Part shown: piece after piece, positions 1-6,594 of the stretch
Position numbering within the stretch: the first letter of the stretch is position 1
Layout: every line of letters starts with the position of its first letter
Source of the DNA: Rugosibacter sp.
Lineage (GTDB): Bacteria; Pseudomonadota; Gammaproteobacteria; Burkholderiales; Rhodocyclaceae
Length of the DNA: 20,582 nt
NCBI GenBank assembly: GCA_030652715.1
Contig: JAUSQB010000374.1
Coordinates: 1 to 20,582, forward strand
Direction of reading: 5' to 3'
The notes under the pieces: model-generated
What the model was told of the DNA's origin: nothing
The model's input: only the letters and a program-made list of their open reading frames with translations
Databases searched by the model: none
Made by a program: the position numbers and the translations under genes

Positions 1-987
1 GGCCGCGAGTTCCTGGCCGCCGTGGTGGCCGGTTACGAGGTCGGCATTCGCGTCGGCGAATTCCTGGGCCGCTCGCACTACCGCATCTTCCACACCACGG
101 GCACGGCAGGCACCTTGGCCGCTGCCGCCGCCGCAGGTTCCTTGCTGGGGCTGAACGCAGAACAGATGCTGCACGCCTTCGGTTCAGCGGGCACCCAGGC
201 CGCTGGCTTGTGGGAGTTTTTGCGCGATGCGGCGGATTCAAAACAGTTGCACACCGCACGCGCGGCGGGCAATGGCTTGACGGCGGCGTGGCTGGCGAAA
301 GAAGGCTTCACTGGCGCACGCAAGATTCTTGAAGGCGAACAGGGCATGGCAGCCGGCATGTCGCCCGATCCGCAGTTGGCGCAGCTGACCGACCGGCTGG
401 GCAGCCGCTGGGCGCTGGCGGAAACCTCGTTCAAGTTCCACGCTTCGTGCCGCCACACCCACCCGGCGGCAGACGCCTTGCTGCAGGTGATGCAGACGCA
501 CAAACTTGGCGCTGACGACATCGCCACCGTCGTGTGCCATGTGCATAAAGCCGCCATTGATGTCTTGGGGCCAGTGGTTGATCCGCGCACCGTGCATCAG
601 GCCAAGTTTTCCATGGGCACCGTGCTGGCGCTGGTGGCGCAGTTTGGCTTTGCGGGGCTCACGGAGTTCGATGCGCACTTCAATGATGCAGCCACAGCGA
701 ACTTTCGCCAGCGCGTGAGCATGACACTCGACGAAGAAGTGGACACGGCTTATCCAGCACGCTGGATAGGCAAAGTGACGGTAACGACGACCGATGGGCG
801 CACCTTGCATGGACGGGTGGATGAACCCAAGGGCGACCCGGGCAACACCTTGTCGCGTGCTGAACTGGAAGACAAGGCGCGGCGACTGGCAGCCTTTGCT
901 GGCGGGGCAAGTGCGGTTGAGATCACGCGCTTGATTCAGTTGGCATGGACGCTGACTGAGCAGCAAACCATGGGTCGTTTGCTCTAA
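1..987 (+). CDS. MmgE/PrpD family protein (5' end missing)
   Basis: The reading frame is open from base 1 and stops at TAA 985-987, giving about 328 residues of a family usually near 450, so roughly the first quarter lies outside the window. The visible start is mid-domain (GREFLAAVVAGYEVGIRVGE), and the GTG at 22 is an internal valine, not a start. The segment KFHASCRHTHPAADALL fits the conserved Lys/Cys/His stretch of the MmgE/PrpD fold. The family includes 2-methylcitrate dehydratase (PrpD), cis-aconitate decarboxylase and iminodisuccinate epimerase; all are cytosolic enzymes of small polycarboxylates. The exact substrate cannot be read from the sequence. The CoA-ester lyase 20 bases downstream suggests a dicarboxylate or branched C5-acid pathway (inference). 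Its codon use looks more GC-rich than that of the next gene. Family assignment is firm; reaction is open. Confidence 0.9.
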   Translation, partial: GREFLAAVVAGYEVGIRVGEFLGRSHYRIFHTTGTAGTLAAAAAAGSLLGLNAEQMLHAFGSAGTQAAGLWEFLRDAADSKQLHTARAAGNGLTAAWLAKEGFTGARKILEGEQGMAAGMSPDPQLAQLTDRLGSRWALAETSFKFHASCRHTHPAADALLQVMQTHKLGADDIATVVCHVHKAAIDVLGPVVDPRTVHQAKFSMGTVLALVAQFGFAGLTEFDAHFNDAATANFRQRVSMTLDEEVDTAYPARWIGKVTVTTTDGRTLHGRVDEPKGDPGNTLSRAELEDKARRLAAFAGGASAVEITRLIQLAWTLTEQQTMGRLL

Positions 988-1007
988 TCACGCGATGATT
1001 AAAAATC

Positions 1008-1847
1008 ATGAGGGATGATGTGGCGGAGGGCGTTATTCAGCGCTCGTTTCTATTTGTTCCCGGCAACCGGCCGGAGCGCTTTGTCAAGGCGCTGGATTCA
1101 GGTGCGGATGCAATCATTATTGACCTGGAAGATGCCGTTGCCGCCGAGGAGAAAGCCGCAGCTCGTGCGGCGATTATGCAAACTGAGTTTGCCCGGCCGG
1201 ATGGTTTGGTTTATGTGCGTATTAATGCGGCGGATACGCCTTGGTTTTCTGAAGACTTGACGGTGTTGCAGCATGCCGGAATTTGTGGCGTGTTTTTGCC
1301 GAAAGCCGAGCATGCCGAAAATATTATCCAAGTGCGTGCGCATACGGCATGCCGTGTGATTCCGATCATTGAAACGGCTGCGGGGCTGTGTCATGCGCAG
1401 GAAATCGCACGGGTCAGTGGCGTTGAACGACTGGCCTTTGGTTCTATTGATTTTCAGCTGGATGTGGGATGTGACGGCAGCAATGCGGCATTGTTGTATG
1501 CACGCTCGCAACTGGTGGTGGTGTCTCGGTATGCAGGCTTGCCAGCGCCGATTGATGGCGTGACTCAGGCAACGGATGATGTCGCACAGGTGACGGCTGA
1601 AGCCCGATATGCCAAATCATTAGGCATGGGTGGAAAGTTATGCATTCATCCGCGACAGGTCAATGCAGTCAATACCACCTGGCAGCCTACGCCAGAAGAA
1701 ATTGCCTGGGCGCACAAAGTGCTTGCAGCCGGAAGTAAGGCGGGTGCTAATGCCATTGCGGTGGATGGCGTGATGATTGATCGGCCTGTGCTGCTCAAAG
1801 CGCAGCAAATACTGGCATGCTGTCTTGATAGCAGGGGTGGCAGGTGA
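1008..1847 (+). CDS. CoA-ester lyase, HpcH/HpaI-CitE (citrate lyase beta-like) family
   Basis: This 279-residue protein has the usual length of CitE-like lyases and is expected to be a cytosolic TIM barrel. The opening motif SFLFVPGNRPERF (about 13-25) and IIIDLEDAV (37-44) bind the CoA ester in this family. R71 in VRIN, E122 in PIIETAAG and D148 in AFGSIDFQLDVG match the conserved Arg and the Mg2+ ligands. GGKLCIHPRQV near 208-218 is also typical. The family cleaves malyl-, methylmalyl-, citramalyl- or citryl-CoA, releasing acetyl-CoA or a related ester; which one is unknown here. It begins 20 bases after the MmgE/PrpD stop, so the two probably share a transcript. ATG 1008 is used; GTG 1020 (MAEGVIQRS) follows AGGGA at 1011-1015 and is an alternative start. 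Confidence 0.9.
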   Translation: MRDDVAEGVIQRSFLFVPGNRPERFVKALDSGADAIIIDLEDAVAAEEKAAARAAIMQTEFARPDGLVYVRINAADTPWFSEDLTVLQHAGICGVFLPKAEHAENIIQVRAHTACRVIPIIETAAGLCHAQEIARVSGVERLAFGSIDFQLDVGCDGSNAALLYARSQLVVVSRYAGLPAPIDGVTQATDDVAQVTAEARYAKSLGMGGKLCIHPRQVNAVNTTWQPTPEEIAWAHKVLAAGSKAGANAIAVDGVMIDRPVLLKAQQILACCLDSRGGR

Positions 1848-1962
1848 GATGTACAATGCAGCGTACTAAAAAACTGATAAATCGCTGTTTGGTTGATTCA
1901 TTGGATATTAACTGCTTGGCGTACTGTTTCAAAATAAAACATGGAACAATCAGGGGGTGAAA

Positions 1963-3048
1963 ATGAAATTGGATAGTCAGCCATTGCTGGGGATTGTTTC
2001 CAGCGTACTTGTTGTCAGTGTTTCGTTGTGGATATCTGTTGCGCTCTCGCCGGAGGCAATGTTGACGTGGGTTAGCTTGATTATTGTGGCGATGGTGCCG
2101 ATACAAATGGTGATGGGCCTGGCCTGGCACAGCCAGCATCCTGCGAGCATTGCGGCTTTACCGCAACCCATGCGAGGTTTGGCCTTTACTGCCATGATGG
2201 CACTGGTCGGCGGATTTGTGGCTTATATCGGCAATGCCACGGTGGGCGGTGGCATTCACCCGCCTACGCCGTTTGTGAATATGTTCATGATCCTGGCCGT
2301 GCCGATTGCACTGCTGCTGATTATTCCATTTCAATGCTGGCCATTGTCTGCAATGCTTAAAAAACAGCCCGTGTGGATGGGTTTTTCCCTGGTGATAGCG
2401 GCTTATGGTTTGGCATGGCTTATTTACCAATGGTTATTCAATTTCAGTTTCTTGGAACATGCCCCTTTTTATCAGGCGGCGCTTGATCCGCAGGGGCTGT
2501 TCATGGCCTGGCTTCCATTAGCGGCAGGCTTGAGCTGCGTGGTGGGCATTTTGTGCCTGGTGCTGCTTGAATTCTGGCCTGTGTCGCTACTGGCCAAAGC
2601 GATCCCGACATTTGGGCGGCAGCCGTTTTTTGGTTTGGCTGCGAGCGTGCTCATTGCGGCCATTGCGGCAGGGCTGTGGTGGTTATTTGACGTGCCGCAT
2701 GGCATGGATGTCGTGGCATTTCTTGTGCGCGTTGGCGTATCGATGATATTCGGTATTTTCATCGTGCTGGTGATGTTCGACGGAGCCGCCTTTGTTCGTT
2801 TGCCGCAACCGTGGCGTGGCATGGTGCTAATCGCTGTTGCTGCTGTATTGGCAGTTGCGCTGCATGCGTTGTATCGTGCCCTGGCGATCCAACAGTTCGG
2901 CCTGCCCGGTGGCCCGCCAACCTATACACTCGAACTGTGGCTTGCTACCAGCATGCTGGCCATTACTTTTCCGCTGATGGTTGCTTTTGCCAGTTTTTTC
3001 AATTTCTGGCCATTACGCAGGTCTGGTCAACAAGGCAAGACAAATTGA
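1963..3048 (+). CDS. Unrecognised polytopic membrane protein with five two-helix repeats
   Basis: I do not recognise this family. The 361-residue product is almost all hydrophobic, with about ten membrane segments and a short basic tail (LRRSGQQGK). A QP motif followed after 2-3 residues by Gly recurs at residues 6, 68, 135, 220 and 282 (SQPLLG, PQPMRG, KQPVWMG, RQPFFG, PQPWRG). Each is followed by a long hydrophobic pair. Three units end in a similar CWPL/FWPV/FWPL signature (near 125, 204 and 348). Units 2 and 5 also share a GG-plus-PPT loop (HPPTPF and GGPPTYT). ATG 1963 is preferred because AGGGGG (1952-1957) lies five bases upstream; GTG 1957 would overlap it. It could be a transporter-like or sensory protein. 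It follows a 115-base gap, and its link to either neighbour is uncertain. Confidence 0.75.
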   Translation: MKLDSQPLLGIVSSVLVVSVSLWISVALSPEAMLTWVSLIIVAMVPIQMVMGLAWHSQHPASIAALPQPMRGLAFTAMMALVGGFVAYIGNATVGGGIHPPTPFVNMFMILAVPIALLLIIPFQCWPLSAMLKKQPVWMGFSLVIAAYGLAWLIYQWLFNFSFLEHAPFYQAALDPQGLFMAWLPLAAGLSCVVGILCLVLLEFWPVSLLAKAIPTFGRQPFFGLAASVLIAAIAAGLWWLFDVPHGMDVVAFLVRVGVSMIFGIFIVLVMFDGAAFVRLPQPWRGMVLIAVAAVLAVALHALYRALAIQQFGLPGGPPTYTLELWLATSMLAITFPLMVAFASFFNFWPLRRSGQQGKTN

Positions 3049-3221
3049 GAAAAGTCGGCTCTGATGAGACGGCGTACGGCATGTTCGGCGTCTCTGCGGG
3101 ATGAAGAAAACAATTCTGCACCAGTAAATTCAAAGTAAACTGCACCGATATTCTCTGTGGCGAGGAGTGATTGTCATCTTGCTTGAATTTTAACTGGAGT
3201 GATTTTCCCCCTCTAATCCGC

Positions 3222-3249
3222 TTGTCTGCGGACGGGTTCATGTTATGCT
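3222..3249 (+). promoter_or_regulatory. Candidate sigma-70 promoter for the EPS cluster
   Basis: TTGTCT (3222-3227, 4/6 to TTGACA) is separated by 16 bases from TATGCT (3244-3249, 4/6 to TATAAT). The -10 is preceded by TGT (3241-3243), an extended -10. The predicted transcription start is near 3256, leaving a leader of about 155 bases before the export gene. This is judged by eye only. Confidence 0.35.
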
Positions 3250-3252
3250 CTT

Positions 3253-3288
3253 AGCCTAGCAGGCTTAACATTTCGGCTGGTTAAGTTT
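3253..3288 (+). promoter_or_regulatory. Overlapping dyads / alternative hairpins in the EPS leader
   Basis: AGCCT-AGC-AGGCT (3253-3265) is a short dyad at the predicted transcription start. It shares bases with a second inverted repeat, CTTAAC (3264-3269) and GTTAAG (3280-3285), separated by 10 bases. As RNA the second stem can grow to nine pairs (3261-3269 with 3280-3288, two of them G-U) and runs into TTTTT (3286-3290). This could be a regulator binding site, an attenuator or a weak terminator. The arms are AT-rich, so as a terminator it would be inefficient. Confidence 0.3.
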
Positions 3289-3410
3289 TTGAGGTGTGTG
3301 TTTTTATCAATGATACCTGCCTGTTGTGATGCTACCGGGTTTTGAAATACTTGCCCCGAGTGCCATACAGGATTTGACAGGGTTGGCAAGCTTGATTTTT
3401 TAGGGGGTAA

Positions 3411-4052
3411 ATGATGCTGAGAATCGATATGAGTTTTCGCAGTTTGATGGGGATAGCTCGCTATTTCTTTATTGCTTTAGCTGCTACGCTGCTGGCCGGT
3501 TGTGCAACTACAGAATTTTCGCCCGCGCCTGCAACTGCGGCTACCAGCGATTACAACTATCACATTGGCCCCGGTGATACTGTCAATATTGTGGTTTGGC
3601 GGAATCCTGAGCTATCGATGTCTGTGCCTGTTCGCCCAGACGGAAAAATCGCTGCTCCTTTGATTGAGGATTTGCCAGCAATTGGCAAGGACCCTACCAC
3701 CTTGGCGCGTGATATTGAAAAAGCGTTGGCAAAATTTATTCGTGATCCCGTGGTTACAGTCATTGTTACCCAGTTTGTGGGGCCTTACAGTGAGCAGATA
3801 CGGGTCGTTGGTGAAGCTACCAAGCCGCAAGTGTTGTCTTACAAGCAAAAAATGACGTTGCTTGATGTCATGATTGCCGTGGGCGGCGTAACGGATTTTG
3901 CCGATGGCAATGGCGCTACGATTTTGCGCTCGGCTGAAGATAATAAGCAATATAGCGTGCGTATTAAAGACCTTATCAAGCGGGGTGATGTTTCTGCTAA
4001 CGTTGAGATGAAACCAGGCGATATCTTGATAATTCCACGTAGCTGGTTTTGA
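3411..4052 (+). CDS. XrtA/PEP-CTERM system exopolysaccharide export lipoprotein (Wza-like)
   Basis: This 213-residue protein is the outer-membrane polysaccharide export component. An N-terminal hydrophobic stretch ends in the lipobox LLAGC, with the lipidated Cys at residue 31. A Poly_export domain follows (YHIGPGDTVNIVVWRNPELS, then DGKIAAPLI and a DPVVTVIV strand), and then one SLBB domain (QIRVVGEATKPQVLSYKQ). It ends in IIPRSWF, typical of the XrtA subtype (TIGR03027-like). It is much shorter than Wza (about 380 residues) and lacks Wza's C-terminal pore helix. It therefore probably needs a separate outer-membrane barrel, perhaps the product of 6595-8247 (inference). AGGGGG at 3402-3407 serves either ATG 3411 (3 bases away) or ATG 3414 (6 bases, better spacing). 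It is the first gene of the cluster, 22 bases before the chain-length gene. Confidence 0.92.
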   Translation: MMLRIDMSFRSLMGIARYFFIALAATLLAGCATTEFSPAPATAATSDYNYHIGPGDTVNIVVWRNPELSMSVPVRPDGKIAAPLIEDLPAIGKDPTTLARDIEKALAKFIRDPVVTVIVTQFVGPYSEQIRVVGEATKPQVLSYKQKMTLLDVMIAVGGVTDFADGNGATILRSAEDNKQYSVRIKDLIKRGDVSANVEMKPGDILIIPRSWF

Positions 4053-4073
4053 TTGGTATAAAGGGTTTCGTTA

Positions 4074-5615
4074 ATGGATGAGGTCGTCCGGCATATACGT
4101 ATTGTGTTGCGTGGCATGTGGTTGCACCGCTGGCTTGGCGTTGCAGTCGCATGGGTTGTTGGGGTGGTTGCGGGTGTAACTATCTTTATTACCCCGGATC
4201 AATACGAAGCCTCGGCACGCATATATGTCGACACCGATTCTGTTCTCAAGCCCTTGTTGTCGGGCTTGGTTGTACAAGGGAACACTGAGCAGAAAATTGC
4301 AATTTTGAGCAGAACGCTTATCAGCCGTCCAAATGTGGAAAAGCTGATTCGCATGGCCGATCTGGATCTGGGTCTGAAATCGGCAAAAGACAAGGAATTG
4401 CTGATAGATCACGTTATCGGCACGTTGAAGATTAAAAGCGTCGGGCGCGACAACCTTTACCGTATCGAATATCGTGATTCTGTTCCGGAGACAGCCCGTA
4501 AAGTGGTTAGTTCGCTGACTACTATTTTTGTTGAGTCCGGGCTGGGCAAAAACCAGAGTGATTCCGATTCGGCGCGCAAGTTTATTGATGAGCAAATCTA
4601 TGTTTATCAGAAAAAGCTTGAGATGGCAGAAAGTCTTCTGAAAAAGTTTAAGCTTGAAAATATTGACGCACAGCTTGATAGCGAAAAAGATGGTGGCGGG
4701 CGCTTGAATGATTTGAGCAATCTGCTTAGCCAGGCGCGGCTTGAGTTACGTGAAGCTGAAAATGCCCGCTCTTCGCTGCGTCAGCAAATTCTTGGTACCG
4801 AGGGTGTCGCAGGCACCGGGATTGTGTCCGTACCTGAAATCGATAGCCGTATCGATGCAATGAAGCAAAATCTGGATGTGCTGCTGCAGAAGTTTACAGA
4901 AGATTATCCTGATGTTCGCGGTGCACGGCGTGTCATCAAGGATTTGGAAGAGCAGAAGCAGCGCGAGATTGAATCGCGCCGCAAGCAGGCGGCTAGTAAT
5001 GCTTCATCTTTAATGAATAGCGACTCCGTCTCGCCGCAACTCAAGGCAGCGCTTGTTGCGACCGAATCCCAGATTGCCTCTTTGCGCGCTCGCGTAGCGG
5101 AGTATGAAGCTCGCTACGCCAGGGCGATTAGCAACGTCAAGCGCTTGCCCCAGGTGGAGGCTGAGTACGCGCAGCTTAACCGCGACTATGGCATTATCAA
5201 AAAGAATTACGATGATCTTGTGCAACGGCGTGAGTCAGCATCTATATCTGAGGGGATGTCTTCAGTTTCCAGTGTTGCCGAGTTTCGGTTGATTGATCCG
5301 CCACGCGTGTCGCCTCAGCCTGTTGCGCCAAACCGGATGGTTTTTTTACCCCTGGCTTTGCTTGCATCACTTGCCGCAGGAGTGTTCGCTTGTTTTGTTG
5401 CTAGTCAAGTGCGGCCGACATTCTCGGATGCGCGAACTCTGCGCGAACTGACCGGCTTGCCGCTTCTGGGGTCTGTCTCGCGTTTTGTCACGCTGACAGA
5501 CAAGCTTCGAGAGCGCAAAGACCGGGTGAGGTTTCTTGGCGTGATGAGCTCTCTTGCTGCGGTATATGGGGCAGCTGTTCTCGTATCATTCCTGATGATC
5601 TCGCGGGCGACGTGA
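4074..5615 (+). CDS. XrtA system polysaccharide chain-length determinant (Wzz/GNVR type)
   Basis: The 513-residue inner-membrane protein controls polymer length and partners the kinase encoded next. It has an N-terminal membrane helix (about 20-40) in a Wzz domain, then the strand QYEASARIYVDTDSVLKPLLSG. A long charged, mostly helical periplasmic region (about 170-400) is probably coiled coil and contains the GNVR-like segment LPQVEAEYAQLNRDY. A Pro-rich stretch (PPRVSPQPVAPNR) leads into the second membrane helix (422-443). A further hydrophobic helix near 487-509 ends the protein, so the C-terminus carries an extra membrane pass after a cytosolic segment. This matches the TIGR03007 subtype. 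AAAGGG at about 4060 precedes ATG 4074. The kinase gene starts 5 bases after the stop. Confidence 0.92.
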   Translation: MDEVVRHIRIVLRGMWLHRWLGVAVAWVVGVVAGVTIFITPDQYEASARIYVDTDSVLKPLLSGLVVQGNTEQKIAILSRTLISRPNVEKLIRMADLDLGLKSAKDKELLIDHVIGTLKIKSVGRDNLYRIEYRDSVPETARKVVSSLTTIFVESGLGKNQSDSDSARKFIDEQIYVYQKKLEMAESLLKKFKLENIDAQLDSEKDGGGRLNDLSNLLSQARLELREAENARSSLRQQILGTEGVAGTGIVSVPEIDSRIDAMKQNLDVLLQKFTEDYPDVRGARRVIKDLEEQKQREIESRRKQAASNASSLMNSDSVSPQLKAALVATESQIASLRARVAEYEARYARAISNVKRLPQVEAEYAQLNRDYGIIKKNYDDLVQRRESASISEGMSSVSSVAEFRLIDPPRVSPQPVAPNRMVFLPLALLASLAAGVFACFVASQVRPTFSDARTLRELTGLPLLGSVSRFVTLTDKLRERKDRVRFLGVMSSLAAVYGAAVLVSFLMISRAT

Positions 5616-5620
5616 AAAAT

Positions 5621-6586
5621 ATGGACATCATTGAACAAGCCGCTAAGCGCCTCGCTGAACTTCGACAGTCGGGCGTTGAAGTTCCGGGCAATTCGGCAGC
5701 AGTCTCGGAGGTAAAGGCAACTGCTTTACCGCAGTCATCGGATAGTTCGCTCGAAAGCGGGATATCGCCAGCCTTAAGTGGTCATCAAGCGTTGCATGCA
5801 CCCACGGATGTGGCTTCATACCGCATAGATATCGATATGGTGGCCTTGGCTGGTCGCGGGATCATCACGCCAGATACCTCGCGATCCCAGCTTGGTTCTG
5901 AATTGCGGGTGCTTAAACGCCCTTTGCTGCAAAATGTACTGGGCAAAGGTGCAGCGCAGATCAAAAATGCGAATCTGATTATGATCACGAGTGCCATGCC
6001 AGGCGAGGGCAAGTCGTATCTTGCCGCCAATTTGGCGATGAGTCTCGCGATGGAACTCGATCACACGGTGCTGCTTGTTGATGCGGATGTTGAACGACCA
6101 TCCTTGCCCACAGTGTTTGGTTTTGAACCTGAAAAAGGACTATTGGATGTTCTGCTGGATAGTCAGCTGGATCTTGGCCAGGTTATTCTGCGAACAAATA
6201 TTGAGAAACTTTCTATTGTGCCGTCAGGGACGCATCATCCGCGTGCGACTGAATTACTGGCAAGTGCGGCGATGAATAAACTGCTCGCCGAGATGGCGCA
6301 GCGTTATCCAGATCGCATTATTATTTTTGATTCCCCACCCTTGTTGGTAACAACTGAAGCGCGTGCTCTGGCAGGCCACATGGGCCAGGTGATCGTTGTG
6401 ATCAAAGCCGATAGTACAAGTCATGCAGAGGTCAAGCATGCAGTTGCGGCACTTGAAGTCTGTCCGGTAAAGATGGTGGTGTTAAATCAGACATCGGGTC
6501 ACTTCGATGGACATGGGTACGGCTATGGCTATGGCTATGGGGCAAAAGCAGGCGATCAGTCACAGGGCAGAGGCTACCGTGGGTAG
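5621..6586 (+). CDS. XrtA-associated tyrosine autokinase (BY-kinase, Wzc/CpsD type)
   Basis: This 321-residue cytosolic BY-kinase is expected to autophosphorylate on its C-terminal tyrosines and to drive assembly cycles with the chain-length protein. Walker A is AMPGEGKS (125-132), Walker A' is LLVDAD (151-156), and Walker B is IIIFDSPP with D237. The tail holds a GYGYGYGY run with Tyr at 300, 302, 304 and 306, plus Tyr 319. The start MDIIEQAAKRLAELRQSG matches the family's usual N-terminus (TIGR03018 type), so ATG 5621 is chosen over the in-frame GTG at 5612, which overlaps the previous stop. As in the family, the kinase and its membrane activator are separate genes rather than fused as in Wzc. 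The tyrosine tail is encoded by a short tandem repeat (see 6515-6538). Confidence 0.93.
   Translation: MDIIEQAAKRLAELRQSGVEVPGNSAAVSEVKATALPQSSDSSLESGISPALSGHQALHAPTDVASYRIDIDMVALAGRGIITPDTSRSQLGSELRVLKRPLLQNVLGKGAAQIKNANLIMITSAMPGEGKSYLAANLAMSLAMELDHTVLLVDADVERPSLPTVFGFEPEKGLLDVLLDSQLDLGQVILRTNIEKLSIVPSGTHHPRATELLASAAMNKLLAEMAQRYPDRIIIFDSPPLLVTTEARALAGHMGQVIVVIKADSTSHAEVKHAVAALEVCPVKMVVLNQTSGHFDGHGYGYGYGYGAKAGDQSQGRGYRG
6515..6538 (+). repeat. Hexanucleotide repeat encoding the kinase tyrosine tail
   Basis: GGGTAC is followed by three exact GGCTAT copies, each in frame and each coding Gly-Tyr. Gain or loss of a unit keeps the frame and changes only the number of phosphorylatable tyrosines. 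Confidence 0.85.
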
Positions 6587-6594
6587 GGCTTTTC

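Larger units (their letters stand above)
3049..3410 (+). other. 362-base intergenic region before the EPS cluster
   Basis: No convincing coding sequence is seen here; small minus-strand ORFs lack support. It holds a candidate extended -10 promoter (3222-3249), a hairpin or dyad pair (3253-3288), and a weak GAGACG/CGTCTC inverted repeat (3066-3071 with 3089-3094, 17-base loop, no U tract) just after the membrane-protein stop. A good Shine-Dalgarno, AGGGGG at 3402-3407, sits before the first EPS gene. The region is more AT-rich than its surroundings, as expected of a control region. I see no c-di-GMP riboswitch core and no -24/-12 sigma-54 promoter with correct spacing. Confidence 0.7.

Noticed and set aside
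78..590. Long minus-strand ORFs opposite the MmgE/PrpD gene (and 238-966)
   Set aside because: They are Cys/Arg/Ala-rich translations opposite a clear coding frame, without family motifs, as expected from GC-rich shadow frames.
1848..1962. Promoter or terminator in the gap before the repeat membrane protein
   Set aside because: TATTAA at 1906-1911 has no acceptable -35 partner and there is no hairpin with a U tract; only the AGGGGG site is convincing.
3066..3094. GAGACG/CGTCTC inverted repeat as a terminator of the membrane-protein gene
   Set aside because: Only six pairs around a 17-base loop and no U tract follow, so it is too weak to call.
3383..3400. TTGGCAAGCTTGA as a sigma-54 -24/-12 promoter
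   Set aside because: A GG is present but no GC lies ten bases after it, and the distance to the start codon is too short.
3374..3410. TTGACA at 3374-3379 as a -35 element just before the export gene
   Set aside because: The hexamer is perfect, but no -10 is found at 16-18 bases (TTTTTA only), and the transcript would begin at the start codon, leaving no room for the AGGGGG site.
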